Positions 48,622 to 58,112 of a stretch of DNA of 64,000 nucleotides are shown here, in pieces. Where the stretch lies: the NCBI GenBank assembly GCA_027563935.2, contig CM050449.1:42754507-42818506 (forward strand), read 5' to 3'. The DNA is from Costus lasius. Taxonomy: Eukaryota; Streptophyta; Magnoliopsida; Zingiberales; Costaceae. The translations under genes and the position numbers were made by a program. Within the stretch, counting starts at the first letter, position 1. Each line of letters opens with the position of its first letter. The notes beneath the pieces are model-generated. The model searched no databases, was not told the origin of the DNA, and saw nothing but the letters and a program-made list of their open reading frames with translations.

Positions 48622-48635
48622 TCACCCGGGGAGAA
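48622..48635 (+). other. R4 polypurine tract
   Basis: ACCCGGGGAGAA directly before the 3' LTR. Confidence 0.75.
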
Positions 48636-50464
48636 TGATGGGGGCAGGAACCACAAGCCACGAAGATACAAGTGGAGCCTAAAGGTGCCCTAGACAAAGA
48701 CTCGTGAGGTCACAAATAAGCTAGCATGGTCACTTCTAGCTAGCTCAAAATAATGGGAATAATTACTCCAATGACTTCAAGACATTTCAGCTCAATAAGT
48801 TGACTGCATCCACGGCAAAGGAAACAAATTATGCGATAATGCTCAGCCAGCAGCCAGCCAAGTAGGGATTTCATCAAAGCATAGATCAACGCAAATCTTC
48901 ATCACTTCAAAGAAGGAAGGCTCAACGTCTCTCCCTTCAACAGAGCAAAAAAGGAAGCTCCAACGTTACATTCGCTCAGCCAAGAGAAAAGGGAAACTCC
49001 AACGTCACTTGGCTTCCATCTTCGCTCAAAGCTCCTCAATGTCTCTTGGTGTCGAATAAGGAATCGTCAACGCCTACATCAGCTCCTCACAAGGAAGCCT
49101 CAACGTCTCGCTGCTGCTCAAGAATGAAAGTTACAACGTTCAGCAACAAGTCTCCAAGCTTCTCTATATGTATCCGCATGCATCTTGTAATCAATAAAAT
49201 TTGATGAATGAAATAGTTTCTTCGTCCATGGAATCGGATGTCTCCTTTCTCCTCTGAGGCGCTTGTGTCGCCTACCCTTCTCTTCTCCTCCTCCTTCTAG
49301 GGCTGAGCCCCTCCTTCCTCCTCTCCTCTCTATTCTCTTCCTCTACCTCTAATTCTCCTTCTCTGTTCGCTGCAACCATCTGCAACTTCAGCCCAGATTT
49401 TGAAAATTTGCGACGTCACCGCCGTCGATCCACCGGCCGGATCTCCACGAGACTTCGGCCATCATCGCTCCTACCCCTAAGCAACATTCAGCCGCCGGCA
49501 TCACTCCATCTGCCTCTCCGATCGCCGGAATTGAAGGGCCGAATCCAAACCCCCTATTTCCGCCCAGCTTCCGTCTCAGATCCGCCTTTCATCGTCGATC
49601 TACTCCATCCAGCCATCTTTCAACCCCAAATTCCAGCCACGTCCTCTCATCTATGATAACAACCTCCACTTGTAGCAGGTTTAGATTTCGTCCACCATCC
49701 GGCGAACGGTGACCGCCCCTGCCACTCACGCACATCCCCTGTTTCCGCCGAGCTCCCGCCCAGCACGACTCTTCCACGCGATTCTCCTCTGATCAGCCAC
49801 CATCCACCTGCTAACTCCGGCCACATCTCCGCCACCACCACGTGGATCTCCGGATGTAACAGGTCCGGCGATCATGCACCACCGGACAAACGCCGATGAG
49901 TCCTCCTCCTCTCCTGCGCAACATCCCCTGTTCCAGATTTCCCCTCTACAGCCTACTTGAGTCTCCTGTTTGCTCTCCGTATTAATCTGTCTAGCCTTCT
50001 TGACGCAGGATTTTAATGCACTCCGACAAGCCTCCACCTCCATTCTTTGGTGCTAATAGCAAGCCCGAATCTTGTTCTACCCGATGGAGTAGTTCGATGA
50101 AACCCAGATTCATCGGATCTTCCTAAGACACCTTGGAACTTTTGATATCTGATACATTCTTGCATCCGTTTTAAAACTAATCTGATTAGTGTTTTTCGTG
50201 CAGGTGCTTTAAGCAAGCGGTGGAGCAAAAGTCCAGAACCTTGATCTTTGGCGTCACGAGGAAGAACTCACTTTGATCTACGAGAGGGACGAGTTGATCC
50301 AACTGAAGCTACAATGGATCAGTCCGAAAGACATGACAACTTCTCGTAAATGATATTTTTGTAGCACTGAAATCTATTTGCTATTTTCTGGCTGCATTCT
50401 AAATTTTGATTTTTTTTCTAGTTTTAATCAGTAGAATTATTACACGTGTCTCCACCCTACATCA
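48636..50464 (+). repeat. R4 3' LTR
   Basis: 1829 bp, exactly the length of the 5' LTR, followed by the TSD tgtta at 50465-50469. Confidence 0.95.
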
Positions 50465-50999
50465 TGTTAGTTGCTTCGCCCCATGCCCTAGCCTTTTTTA
50501 GGCAATGTTCTAGTTTCAGAGGCAAGATATATCTACAGTGAGCTCTAAATAGTGCAAGATATTATATAGAAATAATGGGGAAGATGATAGCATCATGTTC
50601 AAGCCTTTGTGCCTAAATACATTTTGATTTTTATAATTTCCAAATTTAACTAATAATGTCTAAAAAAATCATAAAAACCATATAATATTTCAAAGATGTG
50701 TGTGTGTGTGTGTTGGGGGGGGGGGGGGGGGGTGGGAGGGAGTATAACAAGAATGATCTAATTTCTAAATTTACTAGTCCCCATCCCCATGCTCCTATCC
50801 CATCACCTCTACTCCACACATGCATCCTTGCCCTCCCATTACATAACATATAACATACTTAAACTATCACACACACACATATATAAACAATATTATACAT
50901 GTTGTCAATTTCAAAATAATAAAATAAAACTTCATGTATAACCAACTAAGTAACATTTCCTTTGAACTACTTTATAAAGTAAAAAAGAAGACCATGTGT
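50465..50999. repeat. Host segment C continued
   Basis: Resumes the sequence of 45061 and resembles 37720-38110. A (GT)n plus G-run of 18 is at 50697-50733. No gene. Confidence 0.6.
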
Positions 51000-51265
51000 T
51001 TATGAAAAATGTAGGCGAAAAGAAGAAAGCTACATCCATAGGAAAGAATTTAATGAAGGAGATCTTGTTCTTTTATTCATTTATAGGATGAAATTATTTT
51101 TAGGAAAACTTAGATCAAGGTGGTTAAGACCTTTTCAAATACAGAAAGTGTGTCCTTATGGAACAGTTGAAATATAGAGTGATAAAATAGAAGCTTTCAA
51201 AGTAAATGGGCAAAGATTAAAGCACTACATGACAAATGACCAAATTGAACTAGGGATCACACTTT
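51000..51265 (+). pseudogene. Athila/Tat-like integrase C-terminus fragment
   Basis: One frame reads EFNEGDLVLLFIYRMKLFLGKLRSRW, then FQIQKVCPYGTVEI, a stop, and FKVNGQRLKHYM. This is the standard C-terminus of Athila/Tat Gypsy integrases (the usual wording has GKLKSRWxGPF and VNGQRLKHY). About 80 residues survive, with at least one nonsense codon. The sequence downstream (51299-52500) behaves as the 3' untranslated region and LTR of the same remnant. Confidence 0.8.
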
Positions 51266-51298
51266 AACCTTATATACCCTGAAGCATGAACTAAGGTT

Positions 51299-51432
51299 AA
51301 GCTTAGAGCTTAAGGAGAGCACGCACTAAGCAATAATGATCTACAATTGATTTTACCCTAATTTCTCCTTTGTTAGGGTATATAATGATCTCCAAGCTTA
51401 GAGCTTAAGGAGAGCACGCACTAAGCAATAAT
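51299..51432. repeat. 95-bp direct repeat
   Basis: The 39-bp word beginning aagcttagagcttaagg is identical at 51299-51337 and 51394-51432. Confidence 0.92.
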
Positions 51433-52514
51433 TCCACCAAATTAGGGCTTCTCTCATTGGTTCCTTGAGCCAAATCGAGGTCAAGGAGTCGTAGTTGTAG
51501 AACCCTATTTTCACATTCCAAGGATTGTAGCCACAAGGTTACAACAAATTCAATTGTGAAACTCTTCTAGAGGGAAGGGATGAGAGAGCAGAAGTGTTCT
51601 TGCGACAAATCTTATCAATATCCATCGAGGATTGAGGGAGATTTGAGTTAGAACAACACCACCCATACATTGGGATGAAGTAGCTATCACTAGTATAATC
51701 ATGATCATGATTGCAATCACGACTAGGAAAGAGAATTTCATATCTCAACAATCTCCATCAAGGATTTGTCAATTTTCTTTATTTACTCTATTTCAAAATG
51801 ATTGCAAATATTTATTTGAAATTTAAGTTATAATGCATTATGTTTATTATAGCGTAAACTTGTATTTATGGCTATGGGGAGTAACCCTTTAATATTCTCT
51901 TTAGTAATACATGTCTAACATGTTTGTTATTTTATTTGAGTGTGTTACAGTTGATTATAGATGTTTATTGTTGCTTTTAATTAATTAAATCTAATTTTTT
52001 TCATGTTATGGAGGTTAGGATAATGACCAAAAGGTGTCTTACCCATCAACACATCAGTTAAACCTATAAGGATTAGACTATGAAAGTAGCTAGAATTATA
52101 GACTTTAGTGAGTGGAACATAATCTATATGTAGTAATTTAGATCTTCTAATTAAATTTTTTTAGAAACTAGGATAAGGGCTGAAAATTGATTTCTAGTTT
52201 TAGAACCCTACAATTAGCCTTATAAATTTGGACTACGAAACTAGCTAGGTTATATTGGGGTTGAAACAATCTGAAGTTAACTAGGATCAATAAACAAAGT
52301 GACAAAACGATTATTGGATTAGTTAAATATTAGGATGAGCTACTAAAGTGAAACATTTTATATATTTAAAGTTGATTTCCTTTTAACAACCTTGAATAAT
52401 TTAACACATACTAATATAATTATACTTTAGGAAAATTATTTGGTGAAACCCTATACCGAACTTCACTAGAATTGAATAGTTTACACTTGAAAAAATTAAA
52501 TTGAATTTACTCAC
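51433..52514 (+). other. Degenerate Athila/Tat-like LTR, probable
   Basis: Follows the integrase fragment. It has an S2/D2-like middle (gctatggggagtaaccc near 51872) and later blocks of the type gtagctagaatta, as in those LTRs. Ends not fixed. No gene recognised. Confidence 0.4.
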
Positions 52515-53417
52515 GTTCTTAAATCAGTCCATTTGCATTGGTTTTTACTTGTAACCCAATGGGTTTGTACAAAACCCAAGTTTGCTCAAAATTATACTTG
52601 TGTCTAAATCTAGAATGCTCTAAATCTAATACTCAATTATAATAAAATGAAAAAAAAAATCATAATTCTAAATATTGTAATCCTCAAAATTGTATTTGTG
52701 TCTAAATCTGCTAATGCTCTAAATCTAATACTCAATTACAATAATATGAAAATATCATAATTCTATATTATTTTAATCATAAGAAACTATTTGTCCTTAT
52801 ATCAATTCGTTTTCTCCTCCCTTCACTGCCATTGTGACAATCATCCACCTAAAATATGAAATACCCTTGGCATCATAATTTTAGCATAATTAATTAAAGC
52901 TAGGTTGAGCTTATTCTAATTTGGAAATGGTACAGATCATATAGTCAAAACGTTAAAAAAAAACAAATGGCTAAAGGGGAAATTTTGAAGCATATAGATA
53001 ACAAAATTTTCTAAATATATATAAAGATTACAAGGAAGCCCATAAACTTTGTAAAGGTAGAAAGACCAATAACTATTACAACATTAATCATCTTTAAAGA
53101 TTGAAATTAAAATAAGTAACTGTAAGAAGAAGCATAATCACTTGAGCTCAAAAGCTAGTATTGGAAAACTATCAGAAAGCCTCGTGGTAGTCGTGAATGT
53201 GACTTTGCTAGTAGAAGGATCATCTATATACATCTCAATAATAGAGAGCCAGAACATGAGCTCTTTTGTCTTGACCCCCATCATCTTCTTCATCTTGCGC
53301 TCCTCGACAATGGTAGTGACCTTAGTGGCTTAGGACACTTGCCACTTTATCTTTTTAAAAGTGTAATCTTTTTTTCTTTCCGTGAATCAACCAAATAAAC
53401 TTAGCATTGCGGTTGTA
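52515..53417. repeat. Tandem duplication unit 1 carrying the DUF538 pseudogene
   Basis: Collinear with 53705-54583 (continuing at 63735): tttacttg.aacc.a.., acaaaacccaagtttgctca, the ctaaatctaatactcaatta block and the DUF538 remnant. Homology stops abruptly at 53417. Confidence 0.75.
53138..53417 (-). pseudogene. DUF538 family gene, truncated copy 1
   Basis: The minus strand encodes RNAKFIWLI, then after a one-base shift in an A-run KKIKWQVS, a stop in place of Tyr, and TKVTTIVEERKMKKMMGVKTKELMFWLSIIEMYIDDPST, ending SFPILAFELK and TGA at 53138-53140. This is the C-terminal two-thirds of a plant DUF538 protein (At5g01610-like; small plant proteins of uncertain, possibly chlorophyll- or stress-related role). 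The N-terminal part is missing because homology with copy 2 ends at 53417. Frameshift plus nonsense make it a pseudogene. Confidence 0.85.
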
Positions 53418-53704
53418 TATGTATGTACAATATTATATATGTTGTGAATTTAAAATTAATAAAATAAAACTTCATGTATGACCAACTAAGAAACATTTCC
53501 TTTGAACTACTTTATAGAGTAAAAAAAGAAGACCATGTGTTTATGAAATAAGTTATGATATGATTATATTTTTATAAAATAAACTAATGACTATGGCGAA
53601 CTTTGAGTGTATGTTTAGTAAAAAAGACATTGTATTGGATAAGACCAATGGCACTAGTGGTCTAGTTGCCTAATAGTACCCCGCAATAGCATAGACTTAC
53701 GCTT
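53418..53704. other. Intergenic, related to 50870-51000
   Basis: Contains the block aaataaaacttcatgta.aaccaactaag..aacatttcc seen at 50925 and, diverged, at 38030. No gene. Confidence 0.5.
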
Positions 53705-54336
53705 GATTCTTACAATCCATTTACATTGATTTTTATTTAGTAACCGATTATACAAAACCCAAGTTTGCTCAAAATTATAATTGCGTCTAAATCAAGTAAT
53801 GCTCTAAATCTAATACTTAATTATAATAATATGGAAATATCATAATACTATATTATTTTAGTGCTCAAAATTATATTTGTGTCTAAATCTACTAACGCTC
53901 TAAATCTAATACTCAATTATAATAATATAGAAATATCATAAATCTATATTATTTTAATCATATGAAACTATTTGTCCTTATATCAGTTCCTTTGACTTCT
54001 ATATTGCTCTCCTCCCTTCACTGTCATTGTCAAAATCCTCCACCTACAATATGACATACACTTGGCCTCCTAATTTTAGCATAATTAATTTAGGCTAGGT
54101 TGATCTTATTCTAATTTGGAAATGGCAGGGATCATATAGTGAAAAACGTTTTAAAAAAATGGCTAAAGCATAAATATTGAAGCATAATGAAAATAAAATT
54201 TTGTAAAAATATTTAACGATTACATGGAAGCCAAGAAACGTTGTAAAGGTAGAAAGACTAATAACTATTACAAGTTTAATCATGTTTAAAGATTGAAATT
54301 AAAATAAGTAAATGCAAGAAGAAACCTAATCAATCA

Positions 54337-54583
54337 CTAAAGCTCATAAGCTGGTATTGGAAAACTATCAGAAAGCCCCGTGCCAATTTTGAATGTGATT
54401 TTGCCAGTTGAAGGATCATTTATATACATCTCAACAACAGAGAGGCACAACATTAGCTCCTTTGTCTTGACCCTAGTCATCTTCTTCATCTAGCGCTCCT
54501 CGACAAAGGCAGTGACCTTACTGGCATAGGACACTTGCCGCTTTATCTTTTTTAAAGTGTGATCTTTTTTTTTTGGTTGAATC
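54337..54583 (-). pseudogene. DUF538 copy 2, 3' half, split by C3
   Basis: The minus strand continues the half at 63730-63880: IQPKKKDHTLKKIKRQVSYASKVTAFVEER, then a TAG where copy 1 has Lys, then MKKMTRVKTKELMLCLSVVEM and the closing GTGLSDSFPIPAYEL with TAG at 54337-54339. With C3 and one TSD removed, the frame passes the junction without loss. The nonsense codon means the gene may already have been dead when C3 arrived, or has decayed since. Upstream of the homology no in-frame Met is found (see 63730-64000). Confidence 0.87.
54579..54583. repeat. Target-site duplication of C3 (left)
   Basis: gaatc, repeated at 63730-63734. Confidence 0.95.
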
Positions 54584-56295
54584 TGTTGGGGTATGCCCTT
54601 AAGGCTAATGTTTGAGGTCTTGGGATTCTTTCAGTATCATGTATAAACTCTTATGTTTATAAAGGCAATGGTTGTTATTCAGTTTGTTACATTGTCTGCT
54701 GCAATAATTGTACTTCTGAATAATGTCTCAATGCTGTTCAGCTAGGCTGACATGCTTTATGTCCTTAGTCGAGATATCTTGGTGAACATGAGACAGCCCT
54801 GATATGATTGAGACTAATATGTATTCTAATCTTATAGGATGCTTTGAGCATGGAATAAGATGTAGACTCATGGGTACATTGGATGTACTGGACAGACCCT
54901 ACTAGGATATTCAATTGCTTGTCACAATGTGAATAATCCTTGATTGCAACAAGTGGCACATGTCCTTTGACTTGAGATCACTTGTGTTTCTAAATGATGA
55001 TTGTCATTGTTTTGAGGTAGTTCAATATCATTTGAAACATAATGGTTATAGACTATCTTGGATAATGATCATGAGTCAGGTTAGGACACTAGTGATAGAT
55101 ATAGGATTGCCGTCTCCTTGATTGGAGTGTGATGTTCTAAAGGGGCCCCCCTGAATGAGATGATTGAGAAAGTGTATGGCCATACCCAGGTGACTATGTT
55201 CATCTGATCTAATCATGCTCATCATATTGGAGCTACAGGCTTGACACGCTTGTCCAATAAGAACATCTAGTGGCAAAGGAAATATGTATGCCTAGTGAGT
55301 TGATTCACACTTGTGCTGTGGTTTGGGTGTAGTCTTGGAAGACTCTTTCCTCTATATCGGGAGACAGTGATGTGTTGCTAGATACCCCTCACTGATCGTG
55401 ATAACGTAAGTTATCGTTACCGACATTTGAAGGAAACCCTCAGGGTCGCACAATTTGATGATATGGCTTACTTAAGTCAGATCGTGTGGACTGAATTGTT
55501 TTGGTTCAGTTTAAAGGGATTTAAACTCTGATTGTAAGTGAGATCTGGTCTGATCATGTTTGATTGATTAGGGCTTGAGATCGGTAAGCTTTGATCGAGA
55601 GAGTTGATGCTAGATCGATGAGATCAAGAGCATCGAGAGATGAACGGTCAGATCCTGAACCTTAGGGTTTAAGGTGATCTGGACAAAGGCTTGGTTTGAT
55701 TAAATTATTGAGCCAAATTGGGTTGAACCGAATGGCTTGAACCGGTTCACATGGGTGAACGCATGGTTCAAAGTCTTCATGGCGCTTTGGGCGGTTTGCC
55801 TTGAGTGAGCGCACGGTTCATGAATGCATGAACGCATGAAGTGAAGGTTTACTATTTTTGGAAGAGGCGTTTTCCAAAATAGATACCACACCTCACGTTC
55901 GACGCACTCATGCTATTCTCGCCCCTTTTTGCCTCTTCCTCTCGACGGCTTCTCGTGTGGTGAAGAAGGTTGTCGCCAAGGAGAAGAAGAAGATCGCCAA
56001 GCAAGATCTCTCATTCCTTCCATTCGACAAGCACCCTTGGAGAACCTTGCTAGCACAAGGATCAACAAGGAGTAGGCTACATCACCTTGTGTGCGCACCG
56101 TGTGGAGGAGAAGCACTCGATTCTCTTCTTCCTAGACGCCATTCGAACTAATGGCTATGGTATGATTCAATCTACAGATTTAAGTTGATCATATATGATG
56201 CATACGATTCTTGATGCCCTATTTTCCGCCCATGCACAAAGGTTTTCATATGCGCATGTTTAGGGTTTCGCCCCCCTCTTGAAAGGGGTCCTTCA
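54584..56295 (+). repeat. C3 5' LTR
   Basis: Carries the 28-bp box at 55366-55393 after a TATA-like ctctatatcggg (55350). A 97-codon frame at 55858-56151 is intact in both LTRs but has no recognised domain. Confidence 0.96.
55366..55393 (+). promoter_or_regulatory. 28-bp box in C3 LTR
   Basis: Identical to the box in the C1 and C2 LTRs; partner copy at 62800-62827. Confidence 0.6.
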
Positions 56296-56298
56296 AAT

Positions 56299-56313
56299 TG
56301 GTATCAGAGCGCC
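56299..56313 (+). other. C3 primer-binding site (tRNA-iMet)
   Basis: TGGTATCAGAGCGCC three bases after the 5' LTR. Confidence 0.92.
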
Positions 56314-58112
56314 AAGTTTATGCATGATCTTATATGATTGCTTTGTGTTTTTGTGATCCATGCTTTGTATTTATGCTTAGATCTAAAACTATCATCATGC
56401 TCATGCGAAATATACATGTTGTATGTTTATTCTTATGTTGCGCATGTATGAAGTTTGTGTGGCGCATGTTATAGTTTTGCCAAAACTTATTTTGCGCGCC
56501 CTATTAGATCTAATGCGCCTGCTATAAACCCTTAGACGGGTTAGTAGGGTTGAAGTCATCCTCTAGGTATGATCCAAAGCGTCTGATCAGATTATCTGAC
56601 AGCCTAGATGGGTCGACCAGATGGCACCTGTGCGCAAGCACGAGGTGGCTGTAGGTCGACTGCAGACAGGCGTGTAGCGATGTCTGGTTGAGACAACCAG
56701 TGAACGCACATGAGTTAGGCCCGGGGTCACACCCGCTTGCCAGAACTCATGAGGTCGTTCAGCCCTTGGCACATGCATGGTTGACCATTTGGTCAATTCA
56801 AGTCAGTTACGACTTGGTGCATGCAAGGGCAGTGGATCTGACTAGACATGATGAGTAGATCCCTATTGATGGACCGTTGTAAGGTTGTAGGCCTCATAAG
56901 AAAATTAAAATTGATGCCAATGGGTTTTCGAAAATTTTTATTCTTATAGGATCACATAATGATTGCATTCCATGATGAGTGTTTATTTCATCTTATGTGG
57001 GTTGCCCTTTTAATGTGTGCTGTGCTGGGGCCTGCGAGCCTGGATAAATTGTAAATTAATTTTATTGTGATCTGCGTATCACATTTATTTAATTTATAAA
57101 GTGTAATTGACCTGCGAGTCAATCTTGTCTAGATAGATTATTTTGTAATTTAATCAGACAAGAGCACAGAGCACACATGGCAGAGGCGCATGCAGCAGTG
57201 GCTTGACCAGGTGGGAGGTCTAGGGTTCGACCCTAGGATAGGCGCATATACCTGGTGGGCGCACCTGAGCTGCAGTGGGCGCTTGGGGCCTGGGTTGGGC
57301 CAGATGAGATGCAAAAGACCCATGGAGAGCTCAAGTAAAGACTTAAGTTAAATTAAGGTCTTACTTAGGGTTAATGGGCTTTTACCACATAAGATCAGCA
57401 TGCTTTCTACTTATAGTTTATAATTAGAATTGCATTATTTATTTATCTTCTGCTATCACCATAGGAATTGCATGATAGTTAAGAAGATAAAAGACCGTTA
57501 AAATCCAACGCGAAATATCAAGCTCGATAGCCTTCTGACGCGAAACCTCACTGTTCTGACTATCGTTGGAGCCGTGTTGTACCCACTCAGTGGGCACGTC
57601 CATCTATCTTCAGACGGTGTGTGATTACACCTGCGTGTTACAGGGAAGGGATTTATCGCTTCTCGTTGCTCAGCATAGCACGTGGTGGTCTAGGGAGTAG
57701 GTCAGGTCAGCTTGACCATGTAGACTACATATGTGGCGCATATGGTAGCACATGGAGGCAGCCATCTGTGGGATCAGAGACTGTGTTGTACCAACTCAGT
57801 TGGCATAGTCTGCTGGATTTCCCAGATGAAGGGGAATCGCACGGGTTGGCGATTGGCAGGGACTGCCTACCAGAAATTAGTGCTTGTACTCTCTGTGCAT
57901 CTTATCTCGCCTGAGCGGGACGCGGAGACCAAGTATGAAATCTGGATCCCATCTCACTAAAAGAGTGTTACTCTTTTGGACTGTTTTGCTGGATTTTTCA
58001 GTCAGATAAAATAGTGAGAAAAGAATCAGTCTTAAGTCCTGAATTGATTCTTAACATTGATACTGACCTTGCTGTTCTTGCATTGTTGTAGATTCCTGCA
58101 GCAACGAACACC
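56314..58112 (+). other. C3 5' leader with paired hairpins
   Basis: About 1.8 kb, collinear with the C1 leader, no gene. Hairpins CCCAC-TCA-GTGGG (57582-57594) and CCAAC-TCA-GTTGG (57791-57803), each preceded by tgttgta. Confidence 0.7.

Larger units (their letters stand above)
45062..50464 (+). mobile_element. Non-autonomous LTR element R4 with one protein gene
   Basis: A complete 5403-bp element: two 1829-bp LTRs (TGATGGGGGCAGG...CCCTACATCA), primer site, leader, one open frame, purine tract and an exact 5-bp TSD. The internal region is only 1745 bp and lacks gag knuckle, RT, RNase H and integrase. The LTRs differ at about 35-40 sites by eye, mostly transitions. Movement must have depended on enzymes of another element. 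The protease-like part of its protein resembles that of G1, so a Gypsy origin is likely. S3 at 20115-22200 is a diverged solo LTR of this family. Confidence 0.92.
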
